From Oceaniferula marina (GTDB lineage: Bacteria > Verrucomicrobiota > Verrucomicrobiia > Verrucomicrobiales > Akkermansiaceae), in contig NZ_JACBAZ010000002.1 in the NCBI RefSeq assembly GCF_013391475.1, positions 283,103 through 347,102 on the forward strand: 64,000 nucleotides of DNA, given 5' to 3'. Every line of letters begins with the position of its first letter. Within the stretch, counting starts at the first letter, position 1. Of this stretch, positions 1 to 9,264 are shown in pieces. A program made the position numbers and the translations under genes. The notes below the pieces were generated by a model that worked only from the letters and a program-made list of their open reading frames with translations, ran no database searches and had not been told where the DNA came from.

Positions 1-588
1 CCATGACCCTCATAACATCACCATCTTACATAAATCACGCCCGGGGATGTGCAGGAGGAGGAAATTTTGAAAGGGCGTCACTTGAATGATTTCATCCATC
101 TACTTTGAGCCTGGCAACAACAACCACAAGGAACGAGTCAAAAGAAAAAGGTCTGTCCCTCTATCAACGGTCTCAAGGAGGACGTTGCGTCCGGCCAGAC
201 TGTTGTTGTGACCACCGGGCAAGTGACCGAAAAATCAGCTGACGACTGGCCGAAGAAAAGGCGATAGGCTTTGTTTGCCTGGCGGATCATTTGCAAGGGG
301 CGAGATTTTTTGTCTCAATCTCTGAGTTTGCTTGTTACTTATTGTGTAGTTGGTGGCTCTTTCTTACAATTTATACTGGCAACATACTGAGTAGATTCTT
401 ACTCTACGAATCTAGTGATGAAGATTTTGAGTAGGGCAGTTGTCGTTTTGTTCCTCGTGTGTAGCGTTGCCTATGCCTGACTCCTGTGAAAGGCTTCAGG
501 GCTGTCTGCAGTAGATGTCAATACCGTGGAGCTTGTCGTTTGATGATTCGGGCGTAGCTTTCATTGGAAAACACACACATACAGAGAC
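1..588. other. Intergenic stretch upstream of the GH35 gene
   Basis: No coding region could be recognised in these 588 bases on either strand. Reading frames are short and broken, and no hairpin repeat or MITE end like those elsewhere in the window was seen. The last 200 bases are AT-rich and probably hold the promoter of the beta-galactosidase gene, but no convincing -35/-10 pair was identified. An upstream gene may end to the left of the window. Confidence 0.4.
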
Positions 589-3126
589 ATGAGCACACAG
601 AAATGGACGGCTTGGAGGAAACCCGTTGGCCTGATCTTGGCAATGGTTCAGATCGGGGGAGCAATGCTTGCGACAGCAGATGAGGCAAACAACACGCCGG
701 AGCGGCCGGCGAAGCAGTTTAGTCACCCGGAGCGAATTCGCTACGACGGCGATTGTTTTCAGATCGAGGGCAAGGATACTTTTGTTTACAGTGCGGCTTT
801 TCACTACTACCGCACGCCCAAGGAGCTTTGGCGCGAGCGCCTCGATAAGATCAAGCAGGCCGGGTTCAACACGATCGAGACCTATGTCCCGTGGAATTGG
901 CACGAGCGGGAGCTGCCGAAGGGGCTGGATGATTATTCCCAGGTGGATGTCCGTGAGCTCGAGGCCTTTCTCAAGCTGGTTCACGAGGAGTATGAGATGT
1001 ATTCAATCGTGCGCCCCGGACCGTTTATCTGTGCCGAATGGGCTGGTGGCGGCTACCCGCGTTGGCTGGCCAAATTTATCCCGGACATGAGCAAGGAGGG
1101 GATGCCAAAACTTTGGCTGCGCAGTGATGATCAGGCACACATCGATTGGTCGGTTCACTGGTATCGTGCAGTTTGCCCTTTGTTTGCAAAGCATCAACTG
1201 AGTCGGAAGAAGCCGGGTGAAAAAGGAATCATTCTGGTGCAGATTGAAAATGAATACAACCACCACGGGACGCCGGGTAAGGAGAAGGTGATGCGCGCCT
1301 TGTTCCAGGCTGTGGTCGATTCCGGTGTGGATGTGCCGATTTTTACTTGTCTGACCAATGAATGCCGCGGCAGCTCCGATCCGGTGTTGTCTCAGGTGTT
1401 CGACAGCGATAACTATTACATTGGCCACAGCAAGGCCGGGGACTGCGCCTATCGTATGGCCAGTTTGAAGAAGGCGCAGCCGGACGCACCCGGACTGGTG
1501 TGCGAACTGCAAGGGGGGTGGTTTTCGACTGTCGGCGGTGGCTTGAGCGAAGATCACTACTCGGATGCCAAGCATTATCAGGCGATCAATATCATGTCGA
1601 TGCTCGGTGGGGCGACGTGTCTGAACCCCTACATGTTTGTCGGAGGCACCCACTTTGCCGGTTGGGGGGCACGTGGCCAGACGACCTCTTATGATTACAA
1701 TGCGGCGATCCGTGAGTCGGGTGCCGTGGGGGACAAATATCTTGCCGCTAAAGCGCTTGGCGGATTTATCCGAGAGCACGAAGCTCGACTGGTCAGAGCC
1801 CACGGTGGTCCTTGCGAGATTGAATCGGCACCGAAGTCATTGACCGGAGGCGTGCGTGTGGCACCTGACGGGACTCGTTTTGTGTTTGTGCACAATGCTG
1901 ATAGCAAGCAGAGCGTGAAGGGCACCTTTACGCTGAAGCCCGGAGCCGGAACCCGCCCACGTGGCCCGGTCTACAACATTGACCAGCACGGCAACAAGGT
2001 GCTGATCGAGGTGGACAAGGAGTCCGCACAGGCAACCGACATCGCATCGTTTGCGGTGGAGTTGTCGCTTGCGCCGATGGATTCGAAAATCCTGGTGATT
2101 GAGCCTGGGAAAAAAGCCGGGCAGGGAAGCTGGTATCCCAAGACACAGAAGGACATCGCGCGCCCTCAATCGCTACCGAAGTCGGTCCGAATCGCAACAG
2201 CCCTGAAACAGGAAGATCCGTCGTCCGGAGAATGGAAACCGTTTGTGGACGGAACCTCGCTGTCGGAGATGATGGTCAGCGACCACCGGTACGTGCGTTA
2301 CAAGAGTCAGGTGACATTAAGCGCTGATGAAGTGAAGGCGTTGAGCCAACTTAATATTCGTTCGTTCAGTCGCGATATGATCAATGCCCGGGTGAATGGG
2401 AAAGTGGCCAAACGCCTGAGCCCGGACACCAAGGTGGCGGATATTGCAGGTCGGCATTTGAAGACCTCATTCGAACGGATTGGGGCCAAGGAATACGACA
2501 ACCAGTTTAGCGTGGAGGGCCTGCTTCAGGCGGGAGAAAATACGATTGAGCTGGTGTATGAAAATATAGGTCACGAGCATGGTTATGTGCCGATGGAGCA
2601 GCTTTCCGGGGTGGATCACGCCGGCTTGTCGGCATCGTCTGATGACATTCAAAATCCGCTTTCTTTGCAGGTTTCCCTGGATCTGGGTGGCGTGCAGGCC
2701 GGTTGGACGGCTCCCGGTTTTGTTGCCAAAGGAAACGGTTGGCAGAAGGTGGCATTGGATACCGAAATGGAAATCCCACGGAAGGGGCGGGAGCTGCAGC
2801 CGAAGGATCAAACTCAGGATGGATTGCTGACATGGTACCGCCTGGAGTTCGAGTTGCCGGCGGAGGATCCCAAGGTCTGGGTGCCCTGGCTGCTGAGAAT
2901 CAATGCCTCGGGCAATGGCTACATGTGGATCAACGGCCACAATATCGGTCGCCACTACCAGCACGGGCAGCAGCGCGATTACTTTTTACCCGGCTGCTGG
3001 CTGAAGTTCGGTCAGGGGCAGAAAAATGTGATGATGCTCGGTCTGCGCCAGACCTCACACGGTGCCCAGCTCAAGGCGGCTGAAATATGCCCCTACCCCG
3101 ATGCGGCGGAAGTGATTGAAGATTGA
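589..3126 (+). CDS. Secreted GH35 beta-galactosidase
   Basis: Glycoside hydrolase family 35 enzyme of 845 aa, which releases terminal beta-galactose from galactans or glycoconjugates. Residues 1-30 form a signal peptide, so export to the periplasm or outside is expected. The TIM barrel (about 45-380) carries the family's N-terminal signature (FHYYRTPKELW, then ETYVPWNWHE). The acid/base Glu is E222 in IENEY and the likely nucleophile is E306 in ELQGGW, matching the ENEYG and E(F/Y)xxGW positions of GH35. Beta-sandwich domains follow, ending in the family-typical WINGHNIGRHY motif near 785. The gene stands alone. Two to three GAAGATT copies lie at its stop codon, an echo of the larger GAAGATG array at 4447. 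Confidence 0.93.
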   Translation: MSTQKWTAWRKPVGLILAMVQIGGAMLATADEANNTPERPAKQFSHPERIRYDGDCFQIEGKDTFVYSAAFHYYRTPKELWRERLDKIKQAGFNTIETYVPWNWHERELPKGLDDYSQVDVRELEAFLKLVHEEYEMYSIVRPGPFICAEWAGGGYPRWLAKFIPDMSKEGMPKLWLRSDDQAHIDWSVHWYRAVCPLFAKHQLSRKKPGEKGIILVQIENEYNHHGTPGKEKVMRALFQAVVDSGVDVPIFTCLTNECRGSSDPVLSQVFDSDNYYIGHSKAGDCAYRMASLKKAQPDAPGLVCELQGGWFSTVGGGLSEDHYSDAKHYQAINIMSMLGGATCLNPYMFVGGTHFAGWGARGQTTSYDYNAAIRESGAVGDKYLAAKALGGFIREHEARLVRAHGGPCEIESAPKSLTGGVRVAPDGTRFVFVHNADSKQSVKGTFTLKPGAGTRPRGPVYNIDQHGNKVLIEVDKESAQATDIASFAVELSLAPMDSKILVIEPGKKAGQGSWYPKTQKDIARPQSLPKSVRIATALKQEDPSSGEWKPFVDGTSLSEMMVSDHRYVRYKSQVTLSADEVKALSQLNIRSFSRDMINARVNGKVAKRLSPDTKVADIAGRHLKTSFERIGAKEYDNQFSVEGLLQAGENTIELVYENIGHEHGYVPMEQLSGVDHAGLSASSDDIQNPLSLQVSLDLGGVQAGWTAPGFVAKGNGWQKVALDTEMEIPRKGRELQPKDQTQDGLLTWYRLEFELPAEDPKVWVPWLLRINASGNGYMWINGHNIGRHYQHGQQRDYFLPGCWLKFGQGQKNVMMLGLRQTSHGAQLKAAEICPYPDAAEVIED

Positions 3127-3179
3127 AGATTGAACTTGCGTGGTCTGGGGTTAGCGATTAGCTGTTCATTAGAACAGTT

Positions 3180-4448
3180 ATGAGTGAGCTACCCTTGACC
3201 GCCTTGTTTGTGGATTTTGATGCGTATTTTGCCTCTGCGGAGCAGCACATGCGGCCGGAATTGCGTGGGCAGGCGGTTGGTGTTGTGCCGGTAATGGCGG
3301 AGAGCTCATGCTGTATCGCGGCGAGTTATGAGGCGAAGGCTCAGGGAGTGAAGACGGGGACCCGGGTCAGTGATGCGCGGCGGATGTGTCCGGGGATTCG
3401 GATCGTGCAGGCACAACCGGCGCGTTATGTGGAGCTTCACCATCGACTTGTGGCGGCGGTGGAAACCTGCATTCATGTGGAGGCCGTGTTATCGATCGAC
3501 GAGATGTGGTGTTGGTTGCCTTATAATTGGCGGGAACACGAGACGGTGTTGCGGGTGGGTCGAGAAATCAAAGAGGCGGTGTGCCGGGATGTCAGTCCAT
3601 GGATTCGGGCCTCGGTAGGGGTAGCACCCAATCGTTGGCTCGCAAAAATGGCATCAAAGATGCGGAAGCCGGATGGTTTGCTGGTGATTGAAGAGAGAGA
3701 CCTGCCGGAAATTTTATATGACCTTTCCCTGAGGGATTTGCATGGAGTGGGGCAGGCGATGGAACTGCGCCTGCATGCACATGGGATCCATGATGTACGG
3801 ACGTTGTGTGGGCTCGATCGTCAACGCTTGCATACGGCCTGGGGGAGTGTGGAGGGAGACCGTTTGTGGCTTCAGCTTCGGGGGCAGGAAGTTCCGGATG
3901 ATCCGTTGATTGGTCAGGTGCAGCGCAGTATTGGCCATAGCCATGTGTTGCCTCCCGACAAGCGGGGCCCCGACGGAGCTCTGGCGGTGTTGCACAAATT
4001 GACCCAGAAGGCGGCTCAGCGTTTGAGGCATCATGGTCGGCTTGCGGCCAAACTCGGTATTTCCCTGCGGTATGTACGTGGAGGGAAATGGGGGCGGGAG
4101 ATGGGTTTTGAGCCTTGTGATGATTCCCTGGTTTTTGCCAAAGTTCTGGCTCACCTATGGAAGATGCGACCGGCGCACGAAGCGAAATTGTTGAAGGTGT
4201 CGGTGGTGTTGGACCGCTTGACCCATCAGGGTAATTATACGCCTTCTTTGTTTGGTATGGGGGATGGCGGAGGAGGGACCGTGGGGGAAGATGTTGAGTG
4301 CCGCAGTGATCTGAATGCCTCGATGGATGTTTTGGTAAGAAAATTCGGGAGACAGGCGATTTACCTTGGCGGAGCGCATGCTGCTATTGATGCGGCACCG
4401 ATGCGGATTTCGTTCAGCCACGTGCCGGATCTGGATGTGGAGCAGTGA
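3180..4448 (+). CDS. Divergent Y-family DNA polymerase (DinB/ImuB-like)
   Basis: 422-aa member of the Y-family translesion polymerases. The N-terminal palm has the first metal-binding motif DFDAYFAS (D12) and the second acidic pair in SIDE (D107, E108), so the catalytic carboxylates are kept. The residues after SIDE are MWCWL instead of the usual A(Y/F)LD. Helix-hairpin-helix and little-finger regions fit about 170-350, for example DLHGVGQAMELRLHAHGI. There is no obvious beta-clamp-binding tail. A dinB orthologue would be somewhat shorter, and ImuB usually lacks the acidic pair, so this looks like a separate subfamily. No lexA, imuA or dnaE2 is adjacent. The stop codon opens directly into a 16-copy heptamer repeat. 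Confidence 0.8.
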   Translation: MSELPLTALFVDFDAYFASAEQHMRPELRGQAVGVVPVMAESSCCIAASYEAKAQGVKTGTRVSDARRMCPGIRIVQAQPARYVELHHRLVAAVETCIHVEAVLSIDEMWCWLPYNWREHETVLRVGREIKEAVCRDVSPWIRASVGVAPNRWLAKMASKMRKPDGLLVIEERDLPEILYDLSLRDLHGVGQAMELRLHAHGIHDVRTLCGLDRQRLHTAWGSVEGDRLWLQLRGQEVPDDPLIGQVQRSIGHSHVLPPDKRGPDGALAVLHKLTQKAAQRLRHHGRLAAKLGISLRYVRGGKWGREMGFEPCDDSLVFAKVLAHLWKMRPAHEAKLLKVSVVLDRLTHQGNYTPSLFGMGDGGGGTVGEDVECRSDLNASMDVLVRKFGRQAIYLGGAHAAIDAAPMRISFSHVPDLDVEQ

Positions 4449-4560
4449 AGATGGAAGATGGAAGATGGAAGATGGAAGATGGAAGATGGAAGATGGAAGA
4501 TGGAAGATGGAAGATGGAAGATGGAAGATGGAAGATGGAAGATGGAAGATGGAAGATGGA
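4447..4560. repeat. Heptanucleotide tandem repeat (GAAGATG)16
   Basis: The unit GAAGATG is repeated 16.3 times without interruption, starting within the TGA stop codon of the Y-family polymerase. Because 7 is not a multiple of 3, all frames are read in turn, which produces spurious open frames on both strands. Such perfect simple repeats change length by slipped-strand replication. Confidence 0.97.
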
Positions 4561-4589
4561 ATTTAAATGTTAGGTTTTGAAGGCGGCAG

Positions 4590-4610
4590 GGACAGAGCTC
4601 CGAGCTGTCC
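4590..4610. repeat. Hairpin resembling the REP stem, without GTAG box
   Basis: A near-perfect inverted repeat (GGACAGAGCTC / GAGCTGTCC) lies after the heptamer array. Its GACAG...CTGTC core matches the REP hairpins elsewhere in the window, but no GTAG flank is present. It could be a decayed REP or a terminator for the polymerase gene. Confidence 0.4.
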
Positions 4611-4670
4611 GGCTGAGAGAGAGTGTTTGGGTAAGAGACGATCAATATGCTTAAACGGGTGCCATTTGGG

Positions 4671-4880
4671 TTAGACCCCATGAAGTAGGATCAACGCAAG
4701 AGGTGTGGGAATGCCACTTTTTGGATTGAAGCTCCCGGCTTCTCCATAGCCTTGATCATCAGCCAGAATGTAGACGATATTCGGGGCTTTTACATTTTCT
4801 TCTGCGGTGGCCGCATTGCAGGCGATCATCAATGCCGCAATACAGAATGTCGAAGCCGTTATTCGTCTCCTTAGAATCAT
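4671..4880 (-). pseudogene. Sulfatase remnant (5' end only)
   Basis: Only the first 69 codons of a sulfatase survive. A signal peptide (about 1-26) is followed by APNIVYILADDQGYGE, the canonical sulfatase N-terminus with the two Ca-binding aspartates, and then SFNPKSGIPTP. At that point a normal sulfatase continues with HLDxLA and later C-x-(P/A)-x-R. Here the frame runs into nine unrelated residues and a TAA. The catalytic cysteine and about 400 further residues are missing, so this is a deletion remnant. It lies downstream of a chondroitinase-like gene on the same strand, which suggests an old glycosaminoglycan-sulfate degradation pair. Confidence 0.8.
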
Positions 4881-4960
4881 GGCTGTATGAACGCATTTAA
4901 TCGATCTTATCTTTCAATGCGTTTGGTGGTATGGCGAGGGATAGCCATGTTTTCTTTGGC

Positions 4961-7894
4961 TTAGCGCTTGTTGAGATATAAGGTATGGGACTCTCCGTGT
5001 AGCACCGGGACGGTGATGCTGGTGTGGTCGTTTTCATTCTGCACGATGCTATAGGATGCTTGCTCATCCGTTGTTCGAGAAAGGGTGCCACGCAGGGTAA
5101 TACGGATGTTGGTTGGAGTCTTCTCTTTCGGTCGGATGTTTGGATCTGTTAGGCTAACGATGACTTGTTGTTCATTTTCCTCGATCATGACCAGACAGGT
5201 TTGGGAGACGCTGGCAAGCGGCCCTTTTGAGAGCCATGGTTCGGGTTGATCGGTGGTCGGGGTTTCGAAGATAGCGTAGCCGATGGTATTGCTGCTCCGG
5301 TGGTAAACGACATGGGCCTGTTGACTCTGGTGGAGGACTTGATAGGGGGCTGGATCCGACACCTTGAGTTGTTTGGCAAACGTTTGTAGTTCTTCCTCAT
5401 TGGTTTGGGGGAGAATGACGTACTCGTATTGTGCGTTTTTGGGGTTGGGTCCATGGTCGATCCAGGCGGTGGCATAGGCCCCTTGGGTATCGACTTTGTC
5501 GTAGCCGCTGCGCGACTGCTGTTGGCCAACGGTGAGCTGGATGGGATCTGAGTTGCGGACGATGTAGCCGTTGCCATAAGGGTCGGTGAAGGTGGCGTGA
5601 CCTTTGGGGAAGGAGCGGATGTTTGTTTTTTCACCAAGGGTAATGGTTTCAGCATTGGCGATGGTCGTTGTGTGTTCGCCGTTAAGATGTTTTTGAAACA
5701 AGGTGGTGCGGACAGGATATTGAATTTGATCTGTCTGGATTCCGGTGCCGAGGCAGATGATATGCTGATCGAAAAAGAACCATGATTTACGAGCTTTAAA
5801 GGGGCCACCCTTGCTTCCTTTTTCACGGCAGCGATGGGCCTGCATCGGGCTGTCGAGGTTGAGCACAAACAGACCGTTCCTTCCGTCGTGACTCAGTCCG
5901 CCGTTGAAGCTGCCCCCGCTGCGTTCGATCCGGGTACCGTTGCCGTTGGCAATGTTCGAGAGTGGAGCATGGATGCTGGTGGTCCCATCCAAGGCGCACC
6001 AATTCCATCCTTGATCAGGAAGCGTACCGCTCCCGTGAACCGATGGCAGCGGTCGGGGGTGGCTGTGGATTTCGAGGAAACCATTGGAGAGATACATGCC
6101 GAAGCGGTTGGCATTCGCATAGCTTTCACCAGCTGAAACATACTGACTGAAGCCTTTGACTCCGGCGAGCCAATGCGAACGTCGGTGCAGGCCGAGCCCC
6201 GCATAGGGCATGCTGACATGGCCATGAGGGTGACTCTCTTGTTGGTATCCATGGAAGCGTTTTTCCACGGCTTTTGCAGGTCGGAACCTGAGGTAGGCGG
6301 CGACCATTTCGGGATCCCATTTTCCTTCCAGATAGGGAGCATAGGCCTGAGCCAACTTGAGGAACGCCTCGGCAGGGATCCGTTGGGTTCCACTGGGGTG
6401 ACGACCGCAGAGGGCGAGCATGACGGTGTCGCCCCCGGAGTACCAGCGCATGCGCATGATACCGAGCTTGATGGCGTCGAGGGCGGGGCGGCTTACCGGG
6501 AGTCCTGCTTTGGAGAGTTCGAGGAGAGTGCCCGAGATGGAGTTCATCCCCATGGTGCCATAGGCAAAATAATGAAACCCGTGATGGAAGAGTGAACCGT
6601 CGGGTTTGATGCTGGCTGTGATTTGATTGGAGAGGACGGTTCTGAAGTGATTGACATGGTGGAAGCGCTCGGTGGTATCTCGATGCATGAGGGCGATTTG
6701 CAGCATGCGTCTGGCTTCGTTGTGAAGGTAATCCATGGAGACGACCTGCCCGATGCCGAAGTCGGATTCCTCTCCCTTCTTTCCCGGCCGGAAAAAGCGG
6801 TCGTCATAGTGGTAGGACCATTTGATGTAGGCGAGTGAGCGTTGCAAGGAGCCATCTTTAGCCAGGGCTTCTCGAGCTTTGGTGACGGCATCAACATAAG
6901 TGCGGCCGACATAGTTATTGGCTTTACCGCAGCTACCGTTGACGACGAGCCCTTGTTCCTGCATCCAGTGATTGATGGTGATGAACTGTTTGGCGAATTG
7001 GTTTTTGTATTCCGGGCTGGGGCAGGTGGCGTAGCGGTCGGCGATCAGGTTGAGGAAGCCGAAATAGTGACCGAGATTTTTGCTGATTGGGTTTCCATGG
7101 CCCAGGGATTCCTTTTCGATGCGCTGGTTGATGCGCTTGATTTCGTTCTGCCAGTGTTTTGCAGAGGCTCCGGTGTTGGGGCGTGGGGTAAAAAAGGTTT
7201 CCAGAGTCTGGAGTTTGGCCAGCTCCTCGGGTCCGGGATTGGGTTTGCCTGTGAAATTTGGTTTTTTGGGAGCCCAGGCTTGGAGGACCGGGTTGCGGGC
7301 ATCACGAAAATCCCTCGGGTGATTGAAACGGATGGCATCGAAATAGGCATGGGTGCTACCTTCGATACCACTGGCACGGATGACGATGTTGTCGAGTTTG
7401 GAGCGAAGGTTTCCCTTGGTCCATTTGATCTTGGTATGCCATGTGTAATGGTGGACGAGTTGTTGCCAGCCGACGTGGGCGAAGGGGATGTCATAGTGGC
7501 CGGCCGCCTCGTCTCCAGCGCGAAATTCGACGGTGAGTTTTGCCGTCTTTGATAATCCAGTGAGTTTGACGGGCAGGGTGAGAGAGGACCGGGAATATCC
7601 GCCGTAGCCAGTGTAGACGTTGACGTTGCCGAGTGGACCGGTGGCAAATTTCAAGCTGGCCCCATTCTGAAGTGTCCATTTCAGCGACTGTTTGCCGTCT
7701 TGAATGTGTTCACTGCTGAGTTCGATACTACTTTTTTCCGACGTAACATAGGCAGGGAGGGATTTTCCCTCGAAGGATTCGACATCCGGCCATGATGTTT
7801 TTGGTTCAGCGGGGGGCGCCGCATTGCAGGGAAGTAGCGCGGGGATCGAGATGAGGCAGAGGGATACAATCGTGGGGATTTTGATATTGGACAT
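4961..7894 (-). CDS. Secreted PL8 polysaccharide lyase, chondroitinase ABC-like
   Basis: 977-aa lyase that should cleave uronic-acid-containing glycosaminoglycans by beta-elimination, outside the cell or in the periplasm. Signal peptide 1-25. An N-terminal beta-sandwich (about 35-195) is followed by an alpha/alpha toroid (about 225-560) and the large C-terminal beta-sandwich domains. The active-site residues of Proteus chondroitinase ABC have equivalents: H438 and Y445 keep the His-x6-Tyr spacing in HGFHYFAY, GRHP holds the Arg, and the Glu sits in GESYANANR. The motifs GNGYIV and TAWIDHGPNPKNAQYEY are also shared. Length is close to the roughly 1000 aa of chondroitinase ABC. Exact substrate (chondroitin, dermatan, hyaluronan or a marine analogue) cannot be read from sequence. 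A decayed sulfatase lies just downstream. Confidence 0.9.
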   Translation of the reverse strand: MSNIKIPTIVSLCLISIPALLPCNAAPPAEPKTSWPDVESFEGKSLPAYVTSEKSSIELSSEHIQDGKQSLKWTLQNGASLKFATGPLGNVNVYTGYGGYSRSSLTLPVKLTGLSKTAKLTVEFRAGDEAAGHYDIPFAHVGWQQLVHHYTWHTKIKWTKGNLRSKLDNIVIRASGIEGSTHAYFDAIRFNHPRDFRDARNPVLQAWAPKKPNFTGKPNPGPEELAKLQTLETFFTPRPNTGASAKHWQNEIKRINQRIEKESLGHGNPISKNLGHYFGFLNLIADRYATCPSPEYKNQFAKQFITINHWMQEQGLVVNGSCGKANNYVGRTYVDAVTKAREALAKDGSLQRSLAYIKWSYHYDDRFFRPGKKGEESDFGIGQVVSMDYLHNEARRMLQIALMHRDTTERFHHVNHFRTVLSNQITASIKPDGSLFHHGFHYFAYGTMGMNSISGTLLELSKAGLPVSRPALDAIKLGIMRMRWYSGGDTVMLALCGRHPSGTQRIPAEAFLKLAQAYAPYLEGKWDPEMVAAYLRFRPAKAVEKRFHGYQQESHPHGHVSMPYAGLGLHRRSHWLAGVKGFSQYVSAGESYANANRFGMYLSNGFLEIHSHPRPLPSVHGSGTLPDQGWNWCALDGTTSIHAPLSNIANGNGTRIERSGGSFNGGLSHDGRNGLFVLNLDSPMQAHRCREKGSKGGPFKARKSWFFFDQHIICLGTGIQTDQIQYPVRTTLFQKHLNGEHTTTIANAETITLGEKTNIRSFPKGHATFTDPYGNGYIVRNSDPIQLTVGQQQSRSGYDKVDTQGAYATAWIDHGPNPKNAQYEYVILPQTNEEELQTFAKQLKVSDPAPYQVLHQSQQAHVVYHRSSNTIGYAIFETPTTDQPEPWLSKGPLASVSQTCLVMIEENEQQVIVSLTDPNIRPKEKTPTNIRITLRGTLSRTTDEQASYSIVQNENDHTSITVPVLHGESHTLYLNKR

Positions 7895-7980
7895 GTTGAG
7901 CGTTCAACTAAAACGTGAAGCTCGAGCCGTCCTTTCATCAATGAACACCATGCGTTTCAAATATGAATGCAGGCCCATAC

Positions 7981-8000
7981 CGTCTGTTTTACTACTTGGT
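7981..8000. repeat. Solo end of MITE family 1
   Basis: Twenty bases here are the exact reverse complement of the left end of the complete element at 8067 (8068-8087). The two form an inverted repeat with a spacer of about 67 bases. This is probably a truncated second insertion. Confidence 0.75.
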
Positions 8001-8066
8001 CTAACTCAAAAAGATTACTGGCTTTCAATCGTGGGCTGAGCCTTCGAATCTTCAGGGGCAGTGTTA

Positions 8067-8267
8067 TACCAAGTAGTAAAACAGACGGGACGATAGCCGA
8101 GATGAATAAGTTCTTTGGCAAGGCGCGACGAAGGAATGGTGCGGGCACCATGACTAAGGAGAAACAAAGCCAAAGGAGTCATTCATCCGGAACTCTCATG
8201 GATCACGCAGTGCTTTTCCAAATACCTCAACAACGATCAATCGTCTCGTCTGTTTTGCGGAGTGGTA
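8067..8267. mobile_element. MITE family 1, copy 1 (201 bp)
   Basis: Non-coding element with imperfect terminal inverted repeats of about 30 bases: TACCA, four variable bases, G(C/T)AAAACAGACG, then GACGAT. It is flanked by TTA at 8064-8066 and 8268-8270, which fits a 3-bp target duplication. Close copies lie at 16594 and 24260 in the opposite orientation, with the same size. It has no reading frame of its own and must rely on a transposase elsewhere. Confidence 0.85.
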
Positions 8268-8289
8268 TTAGCCTGGCGGAATCCATGGT

Positions 8290-9264
8290 TTATTGTTCCA
8301 TGCCCTGGATCATCATATTGAAGAGGCCTCCTTTGCTCTCAAGGTGGCTGCGGTATTGTTTGAGCTGGTTTTCGTTGAGGACCGGAGCCATCCGCTCGAC
8401 CTTGGCATCGATTTTTTTGGTGCGGTCTTCTTTCATTTTGGCGATGACCGAAGATTGGTCGATCGGCTCGCCATTGTTTTGGGCCGGATCGAGTTGCATT
8501 AATCCATCGAAATCCATGTCGCCGAGGTCCATCTCCATTCCCATGCTTTTCATCATGCCATCCATCACAACCGTTGTGTCGCTTTGATTTTCAAGGTTTT
8601 TGGCGGCATCCTCAACGAGAATACCGTAGACGGCGTCCCGCTGCTCTTCGGAGAGATCGAGGGCTTGTTGGATTTTTGCCAAGTCTTTCATCGCCATCCC
8701 TTCGGTTTTGTTTTTCTTCTGTCGTGTTTCGAACGCTTCAAGCTTGTCGATCTGTTCTTCGGACAGGTGATTGGCCATGTGTTCGTTCAGGCCGTCACCG
8801 CGCATGGCAGCGGCAAGTTTTTTCATTGCCTCCGGATCACTGGCCATTTCCATGGGGTTGGATTCACTCAGGACATCAAGTTGTTGCTCGAAGAAATCAC
8901 GCAAGGCTTTTTCCTGCTCGGCATCGAGCCCTAACTCTTCGACCATGGCTGCAATTTTGAGGTCGAATTTTTTCTTCAATTGATCGCGGACCATTTTTTG
9001 TTGGCGCGACTGTGCTTCATTGATTTGCTGTTTGGTTTCTTCGTCGAGCTCGTCATCGCTGCTGTAAACCTCGACGGAGGAGCGTGTTCGCGGACGGGTA
9101 TCCGGCGTGGTGGCTACAGACTTGGGACTGGCTTTTTTGTTTGCTCTGGTGACCGGAGCGGGGTCCTCTTCAGGAGGAGCCGTGGTCGTTGCGGGTTTGG
9201 CGAGCCACCCGGCGGAAAAGCCGAGAGCGAGACAGAGAATGGCGAGGAGAATGGTGTTTTTCAT
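8290..9264 (-). CDS. Exported or membrane-anchored charged protein of unknown function
   Basis: 324 aa. Residues 1-20 form a signal peptide or uncleaved anchor (MKNTILLAILCLALGFSAGW). A Pro/Thr/Ala/Lys-rich linker (about 22-65) and a long, highly charged, methionine-rich helical part (about 75-320) follow. The helical part has repeated segments of the type LxLSEEQxDAVYxIL and LNENQLKQYRSHL, reminiscent of periplasmic Spy/CpxP-like or Heavy-metal-resistance-like helices, but no family is firmly recognised. It probably lies in the periplasm, tethered to the inner membrane. The downstream neighbour is a MITE and the upstream gap is long, so it is likely transcribed alone. Confidence 0.7.
   Translation of the reverse strand: MKNTILLAILCLALGFSAGWLAKPATTTAPPEEDPAPVTRANKKASPKSVATTPDTRPRTRSSVEVYSSDDELDEETKQQINEAQSRQQKMVRDQLKKKFDLKIAAMVEELGLDAEQEKALRDFFEQQLDVLSESNPMEMASDPEAMKKLAAAMRGDGLNEHMANHLSEEQIDKLEAFETRQKKNKTEGMAMKDLAKIQQALDLSEEQRDAVYGILVEDAAKNLENQSDTTVVMDGMMKSMGMEMDLGDMDFDGLMQLDPAQNNGEPIDQSSVIAKMKEDRTKKIDAKVERMAPVLNENQLKQYRSHLESKGGLFNMMIQGMEQ

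Noticed and set aside
1..588. Possible remnant of a gene at the left edge
   Set aside because: No frame extends beyond a few dozen codons with a recognisable motif.
4366..4681. Reading frames on both strands through the GAAGATG array
   Set aside because: They are created by a 7-base repeat that cycles through all frames; no coding character outside the repeat.
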